From Corella eumyota (taxonomy: Eukaryota > Chordata > Ascidiacea > Phlebobranchia > Corellidae), in assembly GCA_963082875.1 (NCBI GenBank), contig OY720101.1, positions 9,300,001-9,364,000 of the forward strand: DNA of 64,000 bases, read 5' to 3'. How positions within the stretch are numbered: position 1 is the stretch's first letter; each line of letters starts with the position of its first letter. This document shows, one piece after another, positions 1 to 8,798 of this stretch. The position numbers and the translations under genes are program-made. The notes below the pieces were generated by a model. That model was not told the DNA's origin. It worked only from the letters and a program-made list of their open reading frames with translations, and searched no databases.

Positions 1-325
1 AATCATTTATTGATAGTGACATTGTGGTCTTTAACAAAGAAATCTCTACTTCATTTTTATTTTTCACATTTTCTTGTTTATTTTTCCATTCCTTGAACAG
101 CTGTAAATCTTCCTGTAATTTTTCAAACTGTTTCTTCATATTTTCAAAGGTATCCATCACTTTAACCATGACTTTAATTTCAATTTCCTTTTTAATTTCT
201 TCTAAATCGCCATAGGTTACTAGATCGTCGCATCGGCTAATGCTTTCATTTCCATTATAGTATTCTTCAGGTGCGCCAATTTCACTTGAAGTTGCACAAT
301 ACATTTTAATTTAATATTCTACACA

Positions 326-343
326 ATCTCGGCAGGACCTCCA
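326..343 (-). other. Primer binding site of the LTR element, tRNA-Gln-like
   Basis: Eighteen bases next to the LTR read on the + strand like the 3' end of an animal tRNA-Gln including CCA (ATCTCGGCAGGACCTCCA). The same site occurs at 7047-7064 in the other copy. Confidence 0.6.
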
Positions 344-344
344 A

Positions 345-569
345 TGTAACGTTCGAGTCTTTTGTTCTTTCGTATCATATGCCGTATTATAATTTATAGT
401 TTATTATAGCGAAAAGATATACATACAAAACGTTCACAAACTCGTCACCTGAATACTCCCCCCGTTTTGCCTGCTCTCAAACTTAAATCAATCCGGTGAC
501 GCCCTTATCAGCGGGTGCAGACCAATCATTAATTTAAAGGCAAATTAAGTGATAACGCTATTTGTTACA
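345..569 (-). repeat. LTR (225 bp), element copy 1
   Basis: The LTR begins TGTAAC and ends GTTACA, a perfect terminal inverted hexamer. By eye it is identical to the LTR at 7066-7290. Confidence 0.9.
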
Positions 570-669
570 TTATACAAAAGACATACAGACAAATCGTAAT
601 TATACGCATAGAGATAAAGACGTTGTGATATTATTAACCAGTTTGCTTCTACGAATTTAATGAACATCG

Positions 670-742
670 AGTTCCGTAGTGTAGTGGTTATCACGTCTGC
701 CTAACATGCAGAAGGTCATGGGTTCAAGCCTCAACGGAACTA
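670..742 (+). tRNA. tRNA-Val(AAC), copy 1
   Basis: A 73-base cloverleaf decoding GUU, and GUC once A34 is made inosine. The acceptor AGTTCCG/CGGAACT pairs fully, with discriminator A and no encoded CCA. The A box TAGTGTAGTGG is perfect, and the anticodon arm is TCTGC-loop-GCAGA with AAC in the loop. TTTT at 746-749 ends the Pol III transcript. In this copy the anticodon loop is CTAACAT and the 3' T-stem strand is CTCAA, giving one mismatch and one G-U (subfamily B). It lies about 100 bp downstream of an LTR element. Confidence 0.93.
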
Positions 743-1063
743 AACTTTTAAAAGTTTAAACAAATGAAAATAATTAAAACTTTTACATAATTACGTCTAC
801 TCTTTATGCAGAAAGTTACGGTTTAAAAACTCATCAAAGCTAACATTTAAAAGCGTTAATAGCGTTAACATATTATTCGTTAAAATCCATTATATAGGTA
901 TTTAGTGAAGTTTTTACAAGTTAAGATTTAAATGTTACTAAAAATAATATTAACTTGCTTATTTTAAGTTAATAATATTAACTAGTAACCGCTTTTATTT
1001 TGAAAAATAATAAAACTCTGTGAGGTGATTCACTCCTTTGTATCTAGAACAATGTTTCTAACG

Positions 1064-1136
1064 AGTTCTGTAGTGTAGTGGTTATCACGTCTGCTTTACA
1101 CGCAGAAGGTCATGGGCGCAAACCCCATCGGAACTA
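1064..1136 (+). tRNA. tRNA-Val(TAC), copy 1
   Basis: A 73-base cloverleaf decoding GUA (and GUG by wobble). The acceptor AGTTCTG/CGGAACT has one G-U pair, the anticodon arm is TCTGC-TTTACAC-GCAGA, and the T stem ATGGG/CCCAT is intact. The T loop is CGCAAAC rather than TTCRANY, so bases 54 and 55 and the B box are non-canonical. The T-run terminator is at 1157-1161. The 5' side resembles subfamily B and the 3' side subfamily A, so this gene spans an exchange point. Activity is uncertain because of the T loop. Confidence 0.82.
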
Positions 1137-1681
1137 TATTACAGAACAATTTAATATTTTTAACTTAAATAAAATTGAGGATGATTAAAATGATTATTTC
1201 TATTTATAAAGGCAATTACATAAAACATTTTATTGTTATCTTTAAACAATATTTACAATCGTTTTTGGTATTTACCATTTATCACTACAAGAAAAATATA
1301 AAGGCGGTGAATAGAAATTTAAAAGGGTTCAATATGACCACTTTTAAAATTTAGATATTAATGATAAATTTTAAAAAGAACGCAGTTTTAAAAAGATAAA
1401 CATACAGTGTGGTATATACCTAAAGAATAGGTTTAATGAGTTTTAAACCTATAACCTTATTTGTGTAGAGCAGACGTTAAAATAGGTCTGTAGAAGTACA
1501 TTGGTTGATCAAACTGCAACGTTTTAATACTCTAAAATAAATATAGACTGCTGTTTATTCAAAAATGATTGGTAAAAATTGTCTTACGTCTAAAATTAAT
1601 AAATTTTGCTGTAGTTTTTTATAAAGTAAAGAATGCATATAACTACACAATAATTTCTGTTTATATTTATGGCAATAAAAT

Positions 1682-1750
1682 TAGTTCAGCGAGACTTAAA
1701 CTCATGGCCTTCTGCTTGTAAAGCAGATGGAATTGTCTTTTAGTCCATAA
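1682..1750 (+). pseudogene. decayed tRNA-Thr(TGT), copy 1
   Basis: The A box TAGTTCAGCGAG and a perfect anticodon arm TCTGC-TTGTAAA-GCAGA (1711-1727) survive, with TGT as anticodon as in animal tRNA-Thr. The D arm region is about 8 bases too long. The T arm (around TTTTAGTCC) and acceptor do not pair, so I call it a relic. Limits are approximate. Confidence 0.6.
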
Positions 1751-1803
1751 TAATGGAATCGTTCCGAATTATTGACAATTTGTAAATAAGCTGTAAAGTA
1801 TCT

Positions 1804-1877
1804 GGCCGGTTAGCTCAGCTGGTTAGAGCGTCGTGCTAATAACGCGAATGTCGCGGGTTCGATCCCCGTACTGGTCA
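1804..1877 (+). tRNA. tRNA-Ile(AAT), copy 1
   Basis: A 74-base cloverleaf decoding AUU, and AUC/AUA after A34-to-I editing. The acceptor GGCCGGT pairs with ACTGGTC (two G-U pairs; most copies end ACTGGCC). The A box is TAGCTCAGCTGG, the anticodon arm TCGTG-CTAATAA-CGCGA, and the T arm GCGGG-TTCGATC-CCCGT carries a consensus B box. TTTT follows at 1881-1884. This is the best conserved gene of the unit. Confidence 0.95.
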
Positions 1878-2003
1878 TTCTTTTGTTTAATATCCTTCCA
1901 CACAAACAACGCATGGCTTAGTCGATAGAAATTGATTTAAGAAATTTTTTTTATCCAAAAAAAAGAATTAATTAAGAAGGCGAGACAATGTATTTTTACA
2001 GGA

Positions 2004-2076
2004 GCCTCGATAGCTCAGTTAGGAGAGCGTCAGACTGAAGATCTAAAGGCCCATGGTTCAATCCCGGGTCGGGGCA
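2004..2076 (+). tRNA. tRNA-Phe(GAA), copy 1, degenerate stems
   Basis: A 73-base cloverleaf with acceptor GCCTCGA/TCGGGGC, anticodon loop CTGAAGA (GAA, decoding UUY), T loop TTCAATC, and TTTT at 2079-2082. The anticodon stem 3' strand is TCTAA, with one mismatch. The D loop is AGTTAGGA, and the T stem CATGG/CCGGG has a mismatch. These changes make this copy less likely to be functional than copy 8. Confidence 0.75.
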
Positions 2077-2543
2077 TATTTTGTTTTTACTTTTAACATC
2101 AATATTTAGGCGGTTTACACAACTTTATTGTCCTTGGCATTAGAAAGAAAAGGAAATACAAAAACGCTAGATTTAGTTAAAATACTTCAGCTTCGATAAC
2201 ACAAGGGAGAGAGTCAGACTAAAGATCTGTTAATTTATTTAAATATATAAAAGATTAATTATTCATAAATTGTTTAATAAATTTAAATTTTTATAAAATA
2301 ATATATAAAACGAATTACTTTTATATATTTTAACTTATTACAATATCAGTTTTATATAACTTTAAAAAGATTATTACATTAGGACCGTAATTAACCTTAA
2401 AAGCCGACCTAACAAAGCAAATACTTGGTATAGTGCCGTATTATTTCTAAATTTTAAGATCCAAAATCTGGTGACAAAGTCGGTCTATGTCACATTAGAA
2501 AGGTCAGGAATCGAATTCGTGGATCGTGGATCGGTGTTGTCGT

Positions 2544-2559
2544 GAGGGTCTAGCTCACA

Positions 2560-2594
<35 letters not shown>

Positions 2595-2616
2595 GGATCG
2601 ATGCCCGGGTCCTCCA
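2544..2616 (+). tRNA. tRNA-Ala(AGC), copy 1
   Basis: A 73-base cloverleaf decoding GCU (and GCC/GCA as IGC). The A box is TAGCTCACATGG, the anticodon arm CGCGC-TTAGCAT-GCGCG, and the T arm CCGGG-ATCGATG-CCCGG. Six Ts directly follow the discriminator A at 2617-2622. Base 2 is A here (GAGGGTC), giving an A-C mismatch in the acceptor; base 6 is also unpaired (T-T) in all copies. Confidence 0.88.
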
Positions 2617-3108
2617 TTTTTTGGTAAAAAATATCTAACATTTTTATGTATTTTTATTTTGTCCATAAAAAATTGAAATACCTTGTTAAGTGTACTGAAT
2701 GTGATTATAACGTTAATCTTCATCATTCTCCAGTTAGTTAGGTTTCTAACACAAATGATTGTAGACACTACTGAGATACTGTTATTAAATACCATAACAA
2801 ATCAGCTATCTTGTTGTTTACGTTAAAGTTGTTATCTATTTCTAGTCACGTGTTTTGAGTGATTTTTAAAAGTTTTTGTAGCATAGAACGTTATCTTAAT
2901 TGCGTGATCTTTCGGCTTAATTTTGACTAAAATGCAACTGATGCAAATTTGTGGACGGTTAAATGTAATTTTTTTGCGATAATAACTATAAAATATTGAT
3001 ACGCCTTATTATACAAAAGACATACAGACAAATCGTAATTATACGCATAGAGATAAAGACGTTGTGATATTATTAACCAGTTTGCTTCTACGAATTTAAT
3101 GAACATCG

Positions 3109-3181
3109 AGTTCCGTAGTGTAGTGGTTATCACGTCTGCCTAACACGCAGAAGGTCATGGGTTCAAGCCCCATCGGAACTA
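3109..3181 (+). tRNA. tRNA-Val(AAC), copy 2
   Basis: This is the consensus form. The T arm ATGGG-TTCAAGC-CCCAT pairs fully, the anticodon loop is CTAACAC, and the acceptor has seven Watson-Crick pairs. TTTT follows within 10 bases. Confidence 0.97.
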
Positions 3182-3502
3182 AACTTTTAAAAGTTTAAAC
3201 AAATGAAAATAATTAAAACTTTTACATAATTACGTCTACTCTTTATGCAGAAAGTTACGGTTTAAAAACTCATCAAAGCTAACATTTAAAAGCGTTAATA
3301 GCGTTAACATAATATTCGTTAAAATCCATTATATAGGTATTTAGTGAAGTTTTTACACGTTAAGATTTAAATGTTACTAAAAATAATATTAACTTGCTTA
3401 TTTTAAGGTATTAATATTAACTAGTAACCGCTTTTATTTTGAAAAATAATAAAACTCTGTGAGGTGATTCACTCCTTTGTATCTAGAACAATGTTTCCAA
3501 CG

Positions 3503-3575
3503 AGTTCTGTAGTGTAGTGGTTATCACGTCTGCTTTACACGCAGAAGGTCATGGGCGCAAACCCCATCGGAACTA
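3503..3575 (+). tRNA. tRNA-Val(TAC), copy 2
   Basis: CGCAAAC T-loop form, otherwise a complete cloverleaf with anticodon TAC. Confidence 0.83.
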
Positions 3576-4120
3576 TATTACAGAACAATTTATTATTTTT
3601 AACTTAAATAAAATTGAGGATGATTAAAATGATTATTTCTATTTATAAAGGCAATTACATAAAACATTTTATTGTTATCTTTAAACAATATTTACAATCG
3701 TTTTTGGTATTTACCATTTATCACTACAAGAAAAATATAAAGGCGGTGAATAGAAATTTTAAAGGGTTCAATATGACCACTTTTAAAATTTAGATATTAA
3801 TGATAAATTTTAAAAAGAACGCAGTTTTAAAAAGATAAACATACAGTGTGGTATATACCTAAAGAATAGGTTTAATAAGTTTTAAACCTATAACCTTATT
3901 TGTGTAGAGCAGACGTTAAAATAGGTCTGTAGAAGTACATTGGTTGATCAAACTGCAACGTTTTAATACTCTAAAATAAATATAGACTGCTGTTTATCCA
4001 AAAATGATTGGTAAAAATTGTCTTACGTCTAAAATTAATAAATTTTGCTGTAGTTTTTTATAAAATAAAGAATGCATATAACTTCACAATAATTGCTGTT
4101 TATATTTATGGCAATAAAAT

Positions 4121-4189
4121 TAGTTCAGCGAAACTTAAACTCATGGCCTTCTGCTTGTAAAGCAGATGGAATTGTCTTTTAGTCCATAA
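4121..4189 (+). pseudogene. decayed tRNA-Thr(TGT), copy 2
   Basis: The anticodon arm is intact. The GAAACTTAAACTC D-side differs by one base from copy 1. Confidence 0.58.
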
Positions 4190-4242
4190 TAATGAAATCG
4201 TTCCGAATTATTGACAATTTGTAAATAAGCTGTAAAGTATCT

Positions 4243-4316
4243 GGCCGGTTAGCTCAGCTGGTTAGAGCGTCGTGCTAATAACGCGAATGTCGCGGGTTCG
4301 ATCTCCGTACTGGTCA
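4243..4316 (+). tRNA. tRNA-Ile(AAT), copy 2
   Basis: The T-stem 3' strand is changed to TCCGT (G-U pair) and the acceptor is ACTGGTC. The fold is kept. Confidence 0.93.
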
Positions 4317-4442
4317 TTCTTTTGTTTAATATCCTTCCACACAAACAACGCATGGCTTAGTCGATAGAAATTGATTTAAGAAATTTTTTTTATCCAAAAA
4401 AAAGAATTAATTAAGAAGGCGAGACAATGTATTTTAACAGGA

Positions 4443-4446
4443 GCCT

Positions 4447-4498
<52 letters not shown>

Positions 4499-4515
4499 AA
4501 TTCCTGGTCGGGACA
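4443..4515 (+). tRNA. tRNA-Phe(GAA), copy 2
   Basis: The anticodon arm TCAGA-CTGAAGA-TCTGA and D loop AGTTGGGA are canonical. The T stem CCTGG/CCTGG has a central T-T mismatch. The acceptor TCGGGAC pairs through a restored T-A. Confidence 0.88.
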
Positions 4516-4993
4516 TATTTTGTTTTTATTTTTAACATCAATATTTAGGCGGTTTACACAACTTTATTGTTCTTGGCATTAGAAAGAAAAGGAAATACAA
4601 AAACGCTAGATTTAGTTAAAATACTTCAGCTTCGATAACACAAGGGAGAGAGTCAGACTAAAGATCTGAAAAAGATCTGTTAATTTATTTAAATATATAA
4701 AAGATTAATTATTCATAAATTGTTTAATAAATTTAAATTTTTATAAAATAATATATAAAACGAATTACTTTTATATATTTTAATTTATTACAATATCAGT
4801 TTTATATAACTTTAAAAAGATTATTACATTAGGACCGTAATTAACCTTAAAAACCGACCTAACAAAGCAAATACTTGGTATAGTGACGTATTATTTCTAA
4901 ATTTTAAGATCCAAAATCTGGTGACAAGGTCGGTCTATGTCACATTAGAAAGGTCAGGGATCGAATTCGTGGATCGTGGATCGGTGTTGTCGT

Positions 4994-5009
4994 GGGGGTC
5001 TAGCTCACA

Positions 5010-5042
<33 letters not shown>

Positions 5043-5066
5043 TGGGATCGATGCCCGGGTCCTCCA
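4994..5066 (+). tRNA. tRNA-Ala(AGC), copy 2
   Basis: The GGGGGTC acceptor and CGCGC/GCGCG anticodon stem are both intact. The T-stem CTGGG/CCCGG has one T-G pair. Six Ts follow. Confidence 0.95.
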
Positions 5067-5459
5067 TTTTTTGGTAAAAAATATCTAACATTTTTATGTA
5101 TTTTTATTTTGTCCATAAAAAAATTGAAATACCTTGTTAAGTGTACTGAATGTGATTATAACGTTAATCTTCATCATTCTCCAGTTAGTTAGGTTTCTAA
5201 CACAAATGACTGTAGACACTACTGAGATACTGTTATTAAATACCATAACAAATCAGCTATCTTGTTGTTTACGTTAAAGTTGTTATCTATTTCTAGTCAC
5301 GTGTTTTGAGTGATTTTTAAAACTTTTTGTAGCATAGAACGTTATCTTAATTGCGTGATCTTTCGGCTTAATTTTGACTAAAATGCAACTGATGCAAATT
5401 TGTGGACAGTTAAATGTAACTTTTTTGCGATAATAACTATAAAATATTGATACGCCTTA

Positions 5460-5463
5460 TTAT
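5460..5463. repeat. Target-site duplication (TTAT), left
   Basis: It pairs with 7291-7294. Uninterrupted units read CCTTATTATACAAAAG here, so the insertion duplicated TTAT. Confidence 0.85.
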
Positions 5464-5688
5464 TGTAACGTTCGAGTCTTTTGTTCTTTCGTATCATATG
5501 CCGTATTATAATTTATAGTTTATTATAGCGAAAAGATATACATACAAAACGTTCACAAACTCGTCACCCGAATACTCCCCCCGTTTTGCCTGCTCTCAAA
5601 CTTAAATCAATCCGGTGACGCCCTTATCAGCGGGTGCAGACCAATCATTAATTTAAAGGCAAATTAAGTGATAACGCTATTTGTTACA
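5464..5688 (-). repeat. 3' LTR of the element
   Basis: A 225-bp LTR, TGTAAC to GTTACA. It differs by one base from 7066-7290. Confidence 0.93.
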
Positions 5689-5701
5689 TTCCTCCCTTCC
5701 C
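5689..5701 (-). other. Polypurine tract of the LTR element
   Basis: On the minus strand GGGAAGGGAGGAA directly abuts the 3' LTR, the expected place for the plus-strand primer. Confidence 0.8.
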
Positions 5702-5810
5702 GATAAAGGAATACTTTACAATATAACAAAAACATACACAGTAAACATAAAAGCGGTAAACATTAATAATACATCAGAGGATACAGAACATTATACGTTT
5801 AAAGTTAATA

Positions 5811-6131
5811 CTAATAAGATTTGCCAGGTAATTCATGAAATTTAATTAACCTGATGTCTCTAACTATGTGATAAGACATAAACTTGACAGATCGGATTAA
5901 ATATGTTATATCGTTAATACGTTTAACTACTTTATATGGGCCGCAAGGCTTATCCCCAAATTGTCTTAGCCATACATTTTCTCCATTAAAAAAACATTTG
6001 TATGAGTTCACGATGTGATTGAAATTAATTTTTTCTTCTTCCACAGTAAAATTTTCTGCTCTTAACAATTTAAGCACGTCGGACCTACTAAAATACCAGT
6101 AGTACCTTCTGTGCAGATATTTTAGCGCCAT
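5811..6131 (-). other. Integrase C-terminal-like part of the LTR element (fossil)
   Basis: The minus-strand reading holds GENVWLRQ and GPYKVVKRINDITYLI, matching the integrase C-terminal (GPY/F) region of Ty3/Gypsy elements. It is part of a broken element and not a host gene. Confidence 0.75.
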
Positions 6132-6160
6132 TTTAGGCGTGTGATAATTTTTAATGATAA

Positions 6161-6182
<22 letters not shown>

Positions 6183-6191
<9 letters not shown>

Positions 6192-7025
6192 CAATGCAGA
6201 TTGTTGAAGGGATCGTGGGACAATCAATTGATAAGTTTCAGATTGATTGTAGGGTGAAATCCATTTTCTATATAATATACCATCCTGCAGTGTAAGGCTG
6301 TCCCATTGTTGATAATAGGAATAAGCTGTTTTGCTCAATGAGCCATAGCAAAACATATTTAAACTTGGTCGTTTTAAACCGGTATTCTTCCAATAAACAA
6401 TGCTTTTTATATCCTTGTCCAGATTTTGTTCTTTACGAATTAAGCTTGGTGTCTGCAGGGGAATTTTTTGTGGCGTTGCAATTATTCTTCGTATGTTCAC
6501 TATTTTCGGATTATTTTTTATTTCTGTTTCGATCATTTCTTTTTTCTTCCTGGAGTTGTTATCTTTTTTGTCCTTTTTACCCGTAGACCTATTGAAGTTT
6601 GGCAAAACGATTTTCTCTTCAGGGTGACTAACTTTCTTTGCAGTGTCTTCTTGAATTTTATTTTGGTTTGTTTCATTAACAACAGCATTTGATTTAATCA
6701 ATTTTAAAACTTCTGTCCTTAAATCATTTATTGATAGTGACATTGTGGTCTTTAACAAAGAAATCTCTACTTCATTTTTATTTTTCACATTTTCTTGTTT
6801 ATTTTTCCATTCCTTGAACAGCTGTAAATCTTCCTGTAATTTTTCAAACTGTTTCTTCATATTTTCAAAGGTATCCATCACTTTAACCATGACTTTAATT
6901 TCAATTTCCTTTTTAATTTCTTCTAAATCGCCATAGGTTACTAGATCGTCGCATCGGCTAATGCTTTCATTTCCATTATAGTATTCTTCAGGTGCGCCAA
7001 TTTCACTTGAAGTTGCACAATACAT
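6183..7025 (-). other. Gag-like coiled-coil part and integrase-like part (fossil)
   Basis: The minus-strand reading starts near 7025 with an acidic, lysine/glutamate-rich segment (about 6780-6930) that should form a coiled coil, as in some gag N-termini. A lysine-rich stretch follows. Around 6183-6290 DGILYRKW and QLIVPRSL resemble the segment before the integrase zinc-binding domain. It belongs to the broken LTR element. Confidence 0.65.
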
Positions 7026-7046
7026 TTTAATTTAATATTCTACACA

Positions 7047-7064
7047 ATCTCGGCAGGACCTCCA
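7047..7064 (-). other. Primer binding site, tRNA-Gln-like
   Basis: One base separates it from the 5' LTR. The + strand reads like the last 18 bases of a tRNA-Gln with CCA; I recall animal tRNA-Gln ending TCTCGGTGGGACCT, a close but not exact match. Confidence 0.6.
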
Positions 7065-7065
7065 A

Positions 7066-7290
7066 TGTAACGTTCGAGTCTTTTGTTCTTTCGTATCATA
7101 TGCCGTATTATAATTTATAGTTTATTATAGCGAAAAGATATACATACAAAACGTTCACAAACTCGTCACCTGAATACTCCCCCCGTTTTGCCTGCTCTCA
7201 AACTTAAATCAATCCGGTGACGCCCTTATCAGCGGGTGCAGACCAATCATTAATTTAAAGGCAAATTAAGTGATAACGCTATTTGTTACA
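7066..7290 (-). repeat. 5' LTR of the element
   Basis: A 225-bp LTR, by eye identical to the LTR at 345-569. Confidence 0.93.
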
Positions 7291-7294
7291 TTAT
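7291..7294. repeat. Target-site duplication (TTAT), right
   Basis: Partner of 5460-5463. The unit sequence ACAAAAGACATACAG resumes directly after it. Confidence 0.85.
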
Positions 7295-7390
7295 ACAAAA
7301 GACATACAGACAAATCGTAATTATACGCATAGAGATAAAGACGTTGTGATATTATTAACCAGTTTGCTTCTACGAATTTAATGAACATCG

Positions 7391-7463
7391 AGTTCCGTAG
7401 TGTAGTGGTTATCACGTCTGCCTAACATGCAGAAGGTCATGGGTTCAAGCCTCAACGGAACTA
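7391..7463 (+). tRNA. tRNA-Val(AAC), copy 3
   Basis: Same as copy 1: loop CTAACAT and CTCAA T-stem strand with a mismatch. Confidence 0.92.
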
Positions 7464-7784
7464 AACTTTTAAAAGTTTAAACAAATGAAAATAATTAAAA
7501 CTTTTACATAATTACGTCTACTCTTTATGCAGAAAGTTACGGTTTAAAAACTCATCAAAGCTAACATTTAAAAGCGTTAATAGCGTTAACATATTATTCG
7601 TTAAAATCCATTATATAGGTATTTAGTGAAGTTTTTACAAGTTAAGATTTAAATGTTACTAAAAATAATATTAACTTGCTTATTTTAAGTTAATAATATT
7701 AACTAGTAACCGCTTTTATTTTGAAAAATAATAAAACTCTGTGAGGTGATTCACTCCTTTGTATCTAGAACAATGTTTCTAACG

Positions 7785-7857
7785 AGTTCTGTAGTGTAGT
7801 GGTTATCACGTCTGCTTTACACGCAGAAGGTCATGGGTACAAACCCCATCGGAACCA
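7785..7857 (+). tRNA. tRNA-Val(TAC), copy 3
   Basis: Subfamily B form: T loop TACAAAC and acceptor CGGAACC, so the terminal pair is A-C. Confidence 0.8.
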
Positions 7858-8403
7858 TAATACAGAACAATTTAATATTTTTAACTTAAATAAAATTGAG
7901 GATGATTAAAATGATTATTTCTATTTATAAAGGTAATTACATAAAACATTTTATTGTTATCTTTAAACAATATTTACAATCGTTTATGGTATTTACCATT
8001 TATCACTACAAGAAAAATATAAAGGCGGTGAATAGAAATTTAAAAGGGTTCAATATGACCACTTTTAAAATTTAGATATTAATGATAAATTTTAAAAAGA
8101 ACGCAGTTTTAAAAAGATAAACATACAGTGTGGTATATACCTAAAGAATAGGTTTAATAAGTTTTAAACTTATAACCTTATTTGTGTAGAGCAGACGTTT
8201 AAAATAGGTCTGTAGAAGTACATTGGTTGATCAAACTGCAACGTTTTAATACTCTAAAATAAATATAGACTGCTGTTTATTCAAAAATGATTGGTAAAAA
8301 TTGTCTTACGTCTAAAATTAATAAATTTTGCTGTAGTTTTTTATAAAATAAAGAATACATATAACTACACAATAATTGCTGTTTATATTTATAGCAATAA
8401 AAT

Positions 8404-8472
8404 TAGTTTAGCGAGACTTAAACTCATGGCCTTCTGCTTGTAAAGCAGATGGAATTGTCTTTTAGTCCATAA
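8404..8472 (+). pseudogene. decayed tRNA-Thr(TGT), copy 3
   Basis: The A box reads TAGTTTAGCGAG; the anticodon arm is intact. Confidence 0.58.
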
Positions 8473-8525
8473 TAATGGAATCGTTCCGAATTATTGACAA
8501 TTTGTAAATAAGCTGTAAAGTATCT

Positions 8526-8599
8526 GGCCGGTTAGCTCAGCTGGTTAGAGCGTCGTGCTAATAACGCGAATGTCGCGGGTTCGATCCCCGTACTGGCCA
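8526..8599 (+). tRNA. tRNA-Ile(AAT), copy 3
   Basis: Consensus form with acceptor end ACTGGCC and full pairing apart from one G-U. Confidence 0.97.
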
Positions 8600-8725
8600 T
8601 TCTTTTGTTTAATATCCTTCCACACAAACAACGCATGGCTTAGTCGATAGAAATTGATTTAAGAAATTTTTTTTATCCAAAAAAAAGAATTAATTAAGAA
8701 GGCGAGACAATGTATTTTTACAGGA

Positions 8726-8798
8726 GCCTCGATAGCTCAGTTAGGAGAGCGTCAGACTGAAGATCTAAAGGTCCATGGTTCAATCCCGGGTCGGGGCA
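8726..8798 (+). tRNA. tRNA-Phe(GAA), copy 3, degenerate stems
   Basis: Like copy 1: AGTTAGGA D loop, TCTAA anticodon-stem strand, CATGG T-stem strand. Confidence 0.75.

Larger units (their letters stand above)
1..569 (-). mobile_element. Ty3/Gypsy-type LTR element, partial copy cut by window edge
   Basis: This is the right end of a minus-strand LTR retrotransposon: internal gag-like sequence (1-344) followed by its 5' LTR (345-569). It matches 6722-7290 at a constant offset of 6721 bp and sits at the same point in the tRNA unit (next bases TTAT then ACAAAAG). It is therefore the product of block duplication rather than of an independent insertion. The element is a broken fossil, judged from its better-seen twin at 5464-7290. 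Confidence 0.88.
670..3108 (+). repeat. tRNA array unit 1
   Basis: This unit is the reference for the array. It holds Val(AAC), Val(TAC), a Thr relic, Ile, Phe and Ala. The 743-1063 spacer holds a Val 3'-half relic at 791-831 (ACGTCT and GCAGAA blocks kept, about 26 of 41 bases matching Val(TAC)). The 1137-1681 spacer is AT-rich with no clear gene; CAGAC/GTCTG at 1471-1490 forms a tRNA-like stem. The 2077-2543 spacer holds a Phe 5'-half relic (2190-2229) and a GATC-rich stretch before Ala (about 2511-2534). The 2617-3108 spacer holds nothing I recognise. Unit 1 is chimeric: it matches unit 3 up to Val(TAC) and then a different subfamily. Units 1 and 2 lack a short CACCTGTTGCCATG-type segment (after about 2852) present in later units. 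Confidence 0.95.
3109..5463 (+). repeat. tRNA array unit 2, interrupted by an LTR element
   Basis: Unit 2 is subfamily A. It holds all five tRNA genes, with a Val relic at 3230-3270 and a Phe relic at 4629-4668. Its last about 100 bp, which would lead into the next Val(AAC), lie at 7291-7390 beyond the inserted element. Confidence 0.95.
5464..7290 (-). mobile_element. Ty3/Gypsy-type LTR retrotransposon, broken, with both LTRs
   Basis: This 1827-bp element lies on the minus strand inside tRNA unit 2, about 100 bp upstream of Val(AAC) copy 3. It has 225-bp LTRs at 5464-5688 and 7066-7290, a tRNA-Gln-like primer site (7047-7064), a polypurine tract (5689-5701) and a TTAT target duplication (5460-5463 and 7291-7294). 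Recognisable parts are a gag-like coiled-coil region and integrase-like regions. No reverse transcriptase or protease is recognisable, and the total is far shorter than a full Ty3/Gypsy element. It is therefore not whole (at least one large break) and non-autonomous. The two LTRs differ at one base by eye, so the insertion is young. The matching right end at 1-569 shows it was later amplified with its tRNA units. Confidence 0.93.

Noticed and set aside
24-215. Plus-strand frame of 63 residues (also at 6745-6936) and overlapping plus frames 6338-6692
   Set aside because: They are antisense to the gag-like part of the LTR element.
2550-2795. 81-residue minus-strand reading frame repeated in most units
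   Set aside because: It runs antisense through tRNA-Ala and its spacer, varies with tRNA changes, is lost in several units and shows no domain. It is a shadow of the repeat.
2927-3133. 68-residue minus-strand reading frame repeated in nearly every unit
   Set aside because: It starts inside tRNA-Val(AAC) on the opposite strand and covers spacer. Its conservation follows from array homogenisation, not coding.
6163-6184. Long T run as a Pol III terminator or poly(A) of a retrocopy
   Set aside because: It lies within the LTR element and is better read as a simple low-complexity tract there.
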